Source: Chiridota heheva
Lineage: Eukaryota > Echinodermata > Holothuroidea > Apodida > Chiridotidae
Direction of reading: 5' to 3'
DNA: 64,000 nucleotides
Assembly (NCBI GenBank): GCA_020152595.1
Contig: JAIGNY010004456.1
Location: 248,001 to 312,000 of the forward strand
Below are positions 1-11,700 of the stretch, piece by piece. A program made the translations under genes and the position numbers. The notes beneath the pieces were generated by a model. It saw only the letters and a program-made list of their open reading frames with translations, was not told where the DNA came from and searched no databases. The number at the start of each line of letters is the position of its first letter. The first letter of the stretch is position 1.

Positions 1-2712
1 AAATTTTAGTGAACTTTGACCAATTGTCAATGATAATATACTATTGAGATCTCGAACATGCCTACTTCTTTACAGTATAGTAACTTGACTTGCAGATTGT
101 GATCACTTCACAGATTCACGATCAACACAATACAGGAGGAAAGTAGAATCCTAGCTAATAATATCGTTGACAATTGACAGCCTGCATTCAAAACAACATC
201 AAAACTTTCACGTACACTGTACAGTGTATGTATAGGGCCTATGTACTAGCCTATATATGTGTTTATGTACAGTACTTGCACGGACATGTTGAATCATTCG
301 GCCACTGGTCTCATAGATGTGTCATTTTTCTTTTTATTTAAGAGTAATTCAAAATCATTTTTGTGTGAAATAAAACTTTCAATAGCATTAGAGAGGTAAG
401 ATTTTCATGATTTTCATTTAACTTAATGAAAAACTCTGGTGTAAAATTTCACATGCTATTTCTATATTTTAACGACGCAGGTACAACATGTGTTGTAAAA
501 GATTTCAGCCATGGCGTAATATACGACAAATTTGTGGTTAACGCGAACCCTGTTTCTTTACCCTTGCACCATCTTATACTATATTATAACCTCATAGCAA
601 TGCCACAAGACTAACACATCTCTGTACACAGACCAAACAATTAACCATTCATAAATAACCTCTTTTGGCATATCTGACTAATTGTTGAAAGTGCTGTTGA
701 ACACAAACAAAGAATCCCAAACTCATGCGACTACATGTACTTTAATGTAGTTACTAGGCAGGGGTTGAATTTTAATTTTCACACCAACTATTCCATGGAA
801 CAGTGCTTTTGTAAAAAACACTCTTCCAGATCAAATTTCACTGTACCAACATTTTCATCAATAAAAAAGCACATTCCTTTCTTTAAATTGAACTTAATAT
901 ATCCCTTTTTTGTCATAATATACCTGTAAGAGAAACAAGAAATAAATAATAGTTCTAAGTCTGCTGTGCACATGTCAAAATAATAAACCAAGTAAGGGTG
1001 TAAACATATCATATGTCTGGGGGAAAACATAATGGAACTATTGACAGTTGCATTAGTTCACACATGCAAATACAGTATCAGGGATGTAAGTGAGACATAC
1101 AAAATTCTTTTGGAAGATTGTAAATATGTAGCACAAATTATTACATCTTGCAAACGGCGTGGGGAGGTGGGTAAAATTTGATCATACCACGTGCTGGAAA
1201 ATATATTTTCCCAGCAAAAAATAAATAAAAAGGCATTAGGGAGAAAAATGATTTCATGGGGATCTTTAATCGTAAAAATATGCTTCTAACAAAATTTATG
1301 AGCTGATTTGTATATATTATAATGTGTGGGTCAATGGGTAATTCTAACAGCTTCTGGCCGATTATGGAAGTTATACAAGTTACACAGTCAATTTTACCAC
1401 ACCACGTGGTGGGAACCCAAATTTTGTCAAAAAAACATGGGGTCACACGCAAAGTTTATTTTAATGAGGTCTTGCATCTCACTTTAATTTCTCAGAATTA
1501 TCACGCACACATATCATTTTTTCCTAGTTCTTTATTCTACATATGGAGCACTTTTCAAGCAAGCATTAGTATCCCCTACATATATATGCCCTGTTAGTAA
1601 ATAAATCCCCAATTAGGCTTAGCCCAGGGTCCTGGAAGCTGTTATTTTTACAGCTCTGTGGTAAGCCTGAGAACTTAACTACCCAGGGAAACTGTTCCCC
1701 AGGTAGTACATACTGAAATGCTTTCCACGTGGAACATATACTGACATACTTTTAGAGCTGTGAACATGTAGGAATTTTAGTAAACATGTACACGCCAAAA
1801 AGTGAGCATGTATCGTATACACGCATTTAGTACTGTGATTTTCAGAAGTACAACAAAATTGCCTCGATTTACGATGCTAAGTAAAAATATCGTGCAACCA
1901 GTATGGCAAAAGTATTGACCTCATTGCCGAAATAAATGCTGGAATTTTGCTTTTCAAATCGTGAAAAGTGCATTTCTACAGTATAAATTATCATTTTTAT
2001 GGAAAATGTGCATTGAAACTTGGTTAATAAAGAACAGAAAAGTTCCCTTCAATGTCATTTAATCTTAACATCGCGTAACTTTTTTGCTGTACTTGCTAAA
2101 GCTTTCAGTGAAAACCTTGAATACTGTAATACTTCGACACTTAGCCGTAATCAATTTCAAAACTATGCCATCACCCAGGAAATAACGTTTATCAGTCCTC
2201 TTATAAAATGGCTGCAATCTTTGTGAAGCATGCAGAATTTCAGCTCTGTTGAAATTTTTTGTTGTTGTTAGTTTATTTTGCACTATATTTTCTTTCTTGC
2301 AAAATTTATTTGACTCCTCAGGTAATGTTTACATGTAAATGTACTGATCACCACCATTAAATAATTTACACTGTGTATTTTGTGGTCAATTTTACAGCTT
2401 TTAAAACATGTCTTAACAGAGTGAGATCAAAACCTAACGTTAACGTTATGTTATTTTTAGGTTTCAGTGGTCCATCTATGATCGATTGCTCCGGTAATTG
2501 CGAGAAAAGAAAGGGTTTTCATTCAAAAATATTTGTTACGAGGGATTTTACTCTTAGAACACGTTTCATGAGGAGATTTTTATTTGTTTTCTGTTTTCAT
2601 TGAAGTAAAATACAAATTAAATGCCTTCTAAAATATGGATCAGTATAGTAAAATCAACTTATTTTGATTTGTTTTATCTTTATGCCCTCTTTTTCTTTTT
2701 TGTTTTCATCAG
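1..2712. other. Left flank, probably intron of MAPK15
   Basis: AT-rich sequence lying 5' of the first recognisable MAPK15 exon. I looked on the + strand for the two missing N-terminal kinase exons (glycine-rich loop GxGAYG and the AIKKI lysine block) and did not find them. The short open frames here have no family resemblance. The stretch is best read as intron, with the promoter and first exons outside the window. Confidence 0.6.
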
Positions 2713-2742
2713 AGGACCTTTCGAGAAATCTTGTTCCTTCAG
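2713..2742 (+). CDS. MAPK15: MAPK15 exon: 10-residue microexon [10 protein letters not shown]
   Basis: A 30-nt exon between catcag and gtaaga encodes [10 protein letters not shown], the kinase helix C region. It starts and ends in phase 0. Vertebrate MAPK15 has the same ten-residue exon as I recall it, so the intron positions look ancient. It is too short for ORF-based detection. Confidence 0.88.
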
Positions 2743-5700
2743 GTAAGATACATGTATAATAAAGATCGAAACAGATGGCTCAAAGTCTCTGGGCACCTGT
2801 ACAAATGGTTGTTATCCCCTTGCCAATGAAGTTGGTGAAGAGGGGACATATCATCTTTACCATCTGTCCATCTGGCTGGTCGGCCACCTTTATTGTCTGT
2901 CCGGCCTTCTGCATTGTTCAGCTACTAGGGAGCAAAAAATTGCTGCCCTAGGAAAGGAATTCCAACTATGTATATGAAAAGAAATTTATATGAAGGAGAA
3001 CAAATGCATTCCAGACTTGAATAGCAGCAATTAAAGGAAATGTTCTGGGATGAAAAAAAGTTCAATAATAAAGTTGACAGCTGAATGGAATTTATAATGA
3101 AGTGTCTTTGAGTATTAATAGGGAAAAAGTCTTCACTTGAATAGAGTGGAATATAATAGACTTCTGATAAACTTTAAATTAATTGACAATGAATTTTCAT
3201 TCTGATTTGGTAGGTAGAAAAAGCATGCTATGCTTTATGCAAATAAGTGCAAAACAGTAAGCTATTGTGGTAACCTCAACACTCAAAAGTCTGGTATAGG
3301 ACATGCCCAAGTGAGTGAAACTGTGTGGCTGTTTTTTTTTTTTTCAAAGAGAAATGAGTCAAGAAACATCTTAATGTGAATAACTATAAATTTTGTACCC
3401 AAGCTGGTGCATTAGATTGTTAATGCGTAAAGCTAATCATGTTTTACATGTTCCTGATAAACAAATGATTGGAATAACTTCACAGTTACAATAAGTTCCA
3501 ATGACTTACACAAGGGGCAGAATGAGTCTTAATTTCTACTCTCCTTATTTGTAACTCAGGAGTTCAGTGACCACAAGAATGTGATAAAGCTGCTGAACGT
3601 GATGCGGGCAGAGAATGACAAAGATATCTACCTCGTGTTTGAGTACATGGGTGAGTACTGACTGAAACCTCATCCAAATCTGTAAACAGGGATAACTTTT
3701 TAAATTAGAAGGTGGACATACAGTTTATGTAGAATGACTTGAAATTGTAAAGAAATTAATACTGGTTTGTGATGTTTGTGTGTGGCATAGCAACATAAAC
3801 CTGAACCAAAAACAAAAGTGGGATAATTGATTTCAAGAGCATTACTAAAAATTTTAAAAATCCAAAATTTACTGAGCAGGAACTGACATAGAGATTATCT
3901 TTTTTTTTTTTTTTAAATGAGTCGTTTCCATCATTTGAATCAAAAGTATTGAGTATCTTTACCTGCTACAGTATTCCCCTTTACCTGCTACAGTATTCTC
4001 CTTTGCCTGCTACAGTATTCCCCTTTGCCTGCTACAGTATTCCACTTTGCCTGCTACAGTATTCCCCTTTACCTGCTACGATATTCCCCTTTACCTGCTA
4101 CAGTATTCCCCTTTACCTGCTACAGTATTCCCCTTTACCTGCTACAGTATTCCCCTTTGCCTGCTACAGTATTCCCCTTTGCCTGCTACGATATTCCCCT
4201 TTACCTGCTACAGTATTCCTTTACCTGCTACAGTATTCCCTTTACCTGCATCAGTATTCCCCTTTACCTGCTGCAGTATTCCCTGTACCTGCTACAGTAT
4301 TCCCTTTACCTGCTACAGTATTCCCTTTACCTGCTACAGTATTCCCTTTACCTGCACAGTATTCCCCTTTACCTGCTACAGTATTCCCCTTTACCTGTTA
4401 CAGTATTCCCCTTTACCTGCTACAGTATTCCTTTTACCTGCTACAGTATTCCCCTTTACCTGCTACAGTATTCCCCTTTACCTGCTACAGTATTCCCTTT
4501 ACCTGCTACAGTATTCCCCTTTACCTGCTACAGTATTGCCCTTTGCTTGCTACAAGTTCTACATTCAGGTACTGTAGTTATGTTATTCTCTTGTTTTCTT
4601 TAGATGAAATCTAAAAACATAACTCGATAAGAAGTGTTTATGGAATTCAGAAAGTTAATTAGTTGTTTAAGATATGTGAAATCTTTGAAAGAGAATATCT
4701 CCTTAAGATTTTGCCGTTGATGGCAACCAGCTTTTCTATGTGACTCTTGATATTATTGCTGTGATACTATTGCCATATAGTAGACTTAGCCAGAAGATGG
4801 TCAGTGTTTTTAGATAGTCAGTGTTTTTACACGTTTGATTCTGATCTTAGTAAAAAAAAATCTTCTGACTTTTCTCTTGATTTCTCTTAGACACTGATTT
4901 ACATGCCGTGATAAAGAAAGGTGGAATATTAAAAGATATCCATCAACGCTATATCATGTATCAACTGCTAAATGCTACCATGTATCTCCACTCAGGGAAT
5001 GTCATCCATAGAGACCAAAAGGTTTTGTATGCTTTTCTTTTTACTGTATTCAACATATTAAGCTTCCGGGGCGCTTAGGAAAGTAGAATGGCACCACTTT
5101 TTAGGTCCGATGTTTCTTCTTGATAAGCCCCCATGCTTGGTGCTATTCAAACTACATTGTACTTTTATGTGAAGTGGTCTCACAGTAACCACTACAAAAC
5201 ATTGTGAGCGTCAAAAGCAAAATAAACAAAGAATGTATCAAAACTTTAGTATTTAAAGTCTTCAAATTAATCAAATAAATTATGTTATCATTTAGAAAAT
5301 GTTGGGTGGGCACTTATTAGAACAGGGGCGCTTAATACATCTAATACAGTGTCTTTATTTCAATAAGCACATGATAAAAAGTTCATGGGGCGATTCCAGG
5401 TCAGACACAGAGCATGGAGTTCCCCCACTTCTCCTTGGAGGGTCCCTGGAATAATCAGGGGCAATTCTCACGATTGTACCATTAGTGATGCAGAATGGAA
5501 TTTCCCCACTTCTGTCTGGGAAGGTCCCAGGGATAGGCATAGGGAGATTCTACTATTGTAATGTCAGCCACAGGGAATGGATCCTTCATAAGTATAAAGC
5601 AATGATTGTGTAGGATTTGCAATAGTACCTATTAAAGATAATTTTGATATTCAAGACATATAAAAACTTATCCATTAAATGCATGAACAGAATGGGTTTA

Positions 5701-8700
5701 ATTTTGTATGCTTAATTGGAATTGCTGAAATACAGGTTGTGGTTAAAGAAAAAAGATGAAACACAACTACAGTAGTTCAAATGTGTGTGGAAATATTTTT
5801 AGTTGGAATGAATTGAATAACCAGTATTTTGAAAATGCTTTTCAAAAATTCTGATGCTCAGGAAATTATCATTCTCATGAAATGGCACACTGATCATCAA
5901 GTGAGTTGTCATTTTCTTTATAGTGACTTTTTCTGTGAAATCTATAACCTTTGTATTCTTTCATGTATTTTGTCATTGATAATAATTGTTATGCTTTGAT
6001 TTCTAATTTATCTCTGTATTATACTTTTCCCCTCCAGCCTTCTAACATTCTTTTAGATAGTGAGTGCTTTGTCAAAGTTGCAGACTTTGGATTAGCTCGT
6101 TCAATAACACAACTTCAATCCATGGCTAGTGATACTGATCCAACACTTACAGAATACGTTGCTACACGATGGTATAGGGCACCTGAAATTCTTCTTGCAT
6201 CAAAAAGGTATGAGATTTAGTAAAACCTTATCAATTTAGTTCTAGTTATATCATACCTTCCATGCTATAAATATGCAATCTGGTCACATGACCTGATTCT
6301 AACGCACTTCTAACCGACCTTAAAATGTAGTTACCATCCCAGTCTTGTCCTGAACTCCATATAACCTTTACTAACCCTCCTTCTTTTCAGCATGTTGTTA
6401 TCACAACATCGCTGGAACTGGTCAAATTTTCTTTGATAAATTTCACCTTTTTCTAACAATTTTTCCCTTGCAGCTTTTACCAGACAGGTTTTTACGCTGC
6501 TCGGTCTTATCCGGTTTGCCTTTTCAAGTCTTCTGAGGTAAGACAAGGTAGCCATGGGGTCCGGGATTTCTTCGGTCAGACTCACAGGACTTTCCCGTTT
6601 AGCCTACACTTAGGGTAGAGTGTTTTTGTCTCCATCCATACAAAGCAGGTGGCTAGTTGGAGAGAGTCCCACTCTCGCGGCGGGTGTTTTTAGGCCCTAG
6701 AGCACCAAGTGTGCCTGTCTAGTGGACCTCTTGCCCCTGGGTTTAAGTGTTTTTCACCCTCAGCCCCGCCCTTCCACAAGGAGAGCCTAGCGTTATACTT
6801 TGCATTGTATTAACATGTTAGGATATCTTCAGTACAGGTTGTCGTATGCATTAGGCCTATTTCTTCAATCTATGTTGCCGTATGCGTATTGGGTCGCATC
6901 ACCACAGGGTGTTCGAGGAGTCGGCTTCTTACAGCTTCAAGGAGCCACAGTTGTTACAATAGAGCCTATATTTTATTTAACGTTACTAGTACATATGGTG
7001 TATTTGTTTTTCTCGCATATAATTAAGACAAAGTTTTTAATTTTCAAGCTTGAATTTTGGGGCATTGGAGAGATCTTGAGGAGGTCTCTCTGACGTCCTC
7101 TTTACAGAAGATCTAATTTTTCTTTTTATTTCTACAAATGCCAAGTTACTCAGTGGTTAGTGTTTTCCATGCTACCCCTACGCTTTTTAAGAATTTACGT
7201 TTGGTACATTTTCTCAGGTTTTAAAAAAGGTTCAGATAGTAATTTTTCTGATAATTTTTTTTGATGTACTAAAATGCTGTGGCTTGCCTCTCTATGTTTG
7301 ATGTCTCCCACAGACCCGTCTCACCCACGTAAGGGTCGTAAGTACATCCCCCGTAGGGGAGTCTTGGTGTAAGTGTATATGTATATATTTATAAATATAT
7401 ATTTTTACTTTTCAAAAAAATGCCAAGAGGCGACATAAATCAATTAGTCTCAGAGTTTCTTTTACGCCATGGCCACCGTCACGATAGATTACTGAGTTGT
7501 GGAGGCCTGTGTTTGTAGTTTACTTTGTTAACTTTTTCCTGATTCACCCCTGGAGGCCCCTGACTCGATAGATTACTGAGTTGGCAGGGCCACAGGTGCG
7601 GTCTATCAGACGTAAGTTACCTGAGTCTATATTGATAAGCTAAGTGGCGTCCTAGACGTCACTTAGAACAAACCACTATAAAAAGCGCCCCCTTCTCGAT
7701 AAGATTACTGAGTTGTGAGAGGTGTGTATTTTTAGTGGGTAAACCCTTTGTGCACTGCTGTGGTCCACGGTTCCACGATAGGGACCGATAGGGCCATGTA
7801 AAGGTGACGCCCAAAGAGGTTATACGTGAGTCACAAGTGATTTCACAGGTCCTTTCTGGTCCGTACGGCTCCGGTGATCTGATCCATACGGTTCCACAAT
7901 CGTGTTCACGGCTCCGTACGGGTCCGTGACAGGTCCATTGAATGGGTCTAGTGGAAGGGTCCATTAGACAGCTCCATGGTATGTGTTTACGGCCCCGTAT
8001 GGGTCCATTGAACAGCTCCACGGCTTGTGTTTACGGGTTCGTTGGATGGCCGGACGGCTCCATACGGCTCCGTGGCCCACGGCTTTACAGGTCCATACGG
8101 CTCCAGTGAACGGGTCCGTACGGCTCCATAGTTTTGTAACGGGATAACGTACACTGTAAGATTAACCCGGAAATAGACCCACTAGCTACGAAGCTACGTG
8201 GTCAGGTGACAAGTGACAATCTTTGCAAGAAGTATAGCACCACGAGAGCTATTTTACTTATGCAGTTCCACGGCCGTGTAAATGTCATCAATAAGATTGT
8301 CCGCGTTGATTGTTACAGTTCCGCAATTATTTGTACTAGTATCATGGACACGGAGGACAGGTCCCGGAGTGTCAGTGCGTTATGCACCCAAGATGTCCCG
8401 CGATGCATAGCATGTAAACGCTTCTTTAAATTACGCTCTGGTGACATCCATCTCGCATGTTACATGTGTAGATTATACAGCGTGCAGCGAGCCCAACCTT
8501 TGTACTCTTTGCAGCGACTGGGATGTAGCAGCGTGGTCGGAGCACAGACTCCATCGCGACCGGCACTTTCAAAAAGTGGCCGAGAGAGTGGAGAAGCAAC
8601 GGTCAGACAGGCCATCTTCGTCTTCCCCCTTCCCCCTCCGCCGCCGCTACCCAACCGCAGCCCCTTCCCACCCAGAAGGAGGGCCGCCACCCACTATCAG

Positions 8701-11700
8701 CCAGGCACCCGACAATGGGCCCCCGCAGCTGAGTAGGCGTACGCTAACATGTACCCCGGTGGTGCCAAATGCTGTGGCTGAGCCCAACCCTACTGTTCCC
8801 CCCCCGGCGAGGTCTCCTGAATAAGGCAGACCCCAGAGTAGGGAACGGGATAGTGCATACAAGGGGGACAGAGTTGATATCACCAGTCCTCTTTCTCCTC
8901 TTTCTCTTCCTCATCCACCCCTGAACCCAGGTGGAGGCGAAGGAAGCAACACAGGGGAAACCCCCTCGAGGATCCCACCTTCCAGGACACACTCAAGAAA
9001 ACACTTGAGACTTTGGTGTCCCAGGCACTGGAGTGGAGGCTACCACCTCCTGCACCTCGCTTCCCCGGCAGCTACCACTGCTGCGGCATGGCATTCCCTG
9101 ACCCTGAGGTCTCGGAGGAGGATGCCCTCTACATCTATTCCTCGGGAGAGGAAGTCTCAATCTGGACCCTCTGATGGAGACTCCGGACACGCCCACATTG
9201 GACCACCCCCAGAACAGGGGATTCCTCCTGCCGCCCCAGTTCAAGCTGTCCCCAGTGCCACATTAACGATGCGGACGGCACTAGATAAGACCCCTGTATC
9301 CTACCGGATACCGAACGAGGTCCTCTTTCCACCACCCTCTCCCTCAGTGGACCCCTTTTACAAGGGGAGTGGGTTGCCCAGCTTAGTGACTTTTTAGAAC
9401 GAGAAATCAAGCTGGATATTGCAGAAGCACCTCTCGTAGAGGCTGGCCCACAGTCTCAGCGTAGACTGCTCAGCTCAGCTCCGAGGGATACTAAGCCAAC
9501 GGCTGACAATTTCCCATTGATGCCTCACTGGTGACCAGGGTTCGGCATTGGGCCAGGACCCCGGACAGGGACTAGACAGCCTACAACAAAGAAGTTGACA
9601 AGGCGACGCATGTCCAACCAGCGGCCTATCAGGCGCTCATAAACACTCCCTTGATCTCGGAAGGAGTGTAACAACTCCTTCGTCAGTCGGTGACCGGCAC
9701 CGCAGCGGTGTTCAGCTCTGTGGTTAGGGCTAAGAAGTTTCTTAACCCTGTGGTCCAATTGAGGAATAGCTGTTGACCAGGCCATACGGCGGGGTTTTAA
9801 ATACCAAGCCCTTGCCGTATGGGTGACAGAGGGCTTAGACTTAGTTTTGTGTAGGCATTTACCAGCGGACGTCCTTACAAAGACCGCGCCTTTGTTAACC
9901 AGACTCTTGGATTTGCTTGACGCGACAGTCGACCAACTCGCCTGAGCCTCCGCAAAGGTAGTCCGGGAGAGGCGTGAGAATGTTCTCCCTCTCCTTGGAC
10001 TCTCTGACGCCACTCAGACGGACCTTCAGCACCTAACAACAGAAGGCCTGGACCTATTTGCAGGTCACTTCCTAGATGTTCTGTTGCGCCAAGCTCACCG
10101 CCAGGATGGAGGGGTGCATCCAACCATCGACGGGCCCGTCATTGCGGTAATGTAGTTATGGGACCCTATACAGCTTCTTCCTCTCGCCAGGAGTCCACTT
10201 TGTGGACCAGCAGAGTGAAAGTGGCAGATCAACGCTCCTTCCCCTCTGCATGCAGAGCGGGTACCTCCTCCATTTAAGGGAGGAGGGAAAGGCAAGGGAC
10301 AGTGTTTTTGACCCATCCCGATGCCCCCAGTCGGGGGGCATTTGGGGAAATTTTCAGAGGCATGGGAGAGAGTCACTATAGACAAATGGGTGCTACGAAC
10401 CATTCGGCAGGATTACAGTTTAGAGTTCACGATTTCCCTGCCCCAAGGGGGGTCTTTCGCCCCACGCCTTGCTGAGCGACCGTGCAGAGTTGTTGAGGAC
10501 AGAAATCGGGGAGCTGCTGGCAAAGAGCGCCATCACCCCCATTTCGAATCCTCCCAGAAACCTCGTAATGTCAACGTGTTTCCTGGCCCCCAAAAAGGAG
10601 AACATGTGGCGCCCGATAATCAATCTAAGACCACTCAACAGGTTCATTCGTCCGTTTAAGTTCAAAAAGGAGACTCTTCACTACATCCTCCCTCAGTCGA
10701 TGAGGGGCCTGTGGGTCACCTCCGTCGACCTCACGGATGCATATCTCTATGTGCCGAGGAACACAGGCGTGACCCTTTGGGCTGTCGACTGCCCCCAGGG
10801 TCTTCACCCGGATAACGAGGGTTCTAGGTCTTTCTACGAAACCAAGGCATCAGAATCCTTATGTACCTAGACGACTGGCTGATTGTCGCAGTAGATGCAG
10901 CCACCATCGCGGAACCCACGAACGTAGTCATAAGAGTGGCACAGGACTTAGGGTGGGTGATCAACCTCGCCAAGTCCAATTAGCTCCTTCTCAGACTCCC
11001 ACCTTTCTGGGAGCAGTCCTAGATTTTACTCAAGGTTGTATACGACCGACGGAGGAGCGGATCCTAGCCGTGAGGGCGGGAGCCGACGTCGTTCTCTTGC
11101 TACCGGCGTCGCCGGAGAGAGCTTGGCTGATATTCTTAGGATACCTAGCCAGCTTAGTAGATGTAGTCCCCATATGCAGGTTTTACATGCGGGATCTACA
11201 ATTTCATCTACTGGATCATTTTATACCATCCAGGAGGGACCTCAGTGTCCTCGTCCCCTGTACGCAGGCGGTGGTGCTCCACGTTTGGTGGTGGTGCGTC
11301 CACTCTCACCTGTCACAGGGAGCGATTTTCCACCCGTCAGACCTTCAGTGTCAGTGGTGACAGATGCCTCTTTGACGGGGTGGGGTGCGTATTTAGCGTG
11401 GTTCCAAGCCGCGGATTTTGGACGGACACTTGGTGCGGTTAGCACATCAAACTGTTGGAACTAGAGGCAGTACGCCTGGCTCTTGTTTATTTCCTACCAT
11501 GGGTACGGAACAGGAATGTTCTCATACTCACCGACAACACCACAGTGGTGGTGTTTATCAACAGACAGGGAGGCACGAGATCCAGGAGTCGTTGAATCCT
11601 AGCCAAGTCCCTTCTGTCTTGATGCATGATGAACAAGGTCACACTCCAGGCGGTCCACCTGCCAGGCAAGGAGAACACGATCACGGATCTGTTATCCTAC

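Noticed and set aside
2280-2320. Possible upstream MAPK15 exon ending ctcctcag/gtaatg
   Set aside because: Translation does not match the expected AIKKIFDA...DAQ block in any frame.
3949-4614. Three overlapping long forward ORFs (221, 192, 176 codons)
   Set aside because: They are readings of one 22-bp minisatellite in an intron; no unique sequence, no protein-like composition.
7659-8021. 120-codon minus-strand ORF in the DIRS leader
   Set aside because: Arises from the repeated tacggctcc words; no family match and opposite to the element's coding strand.
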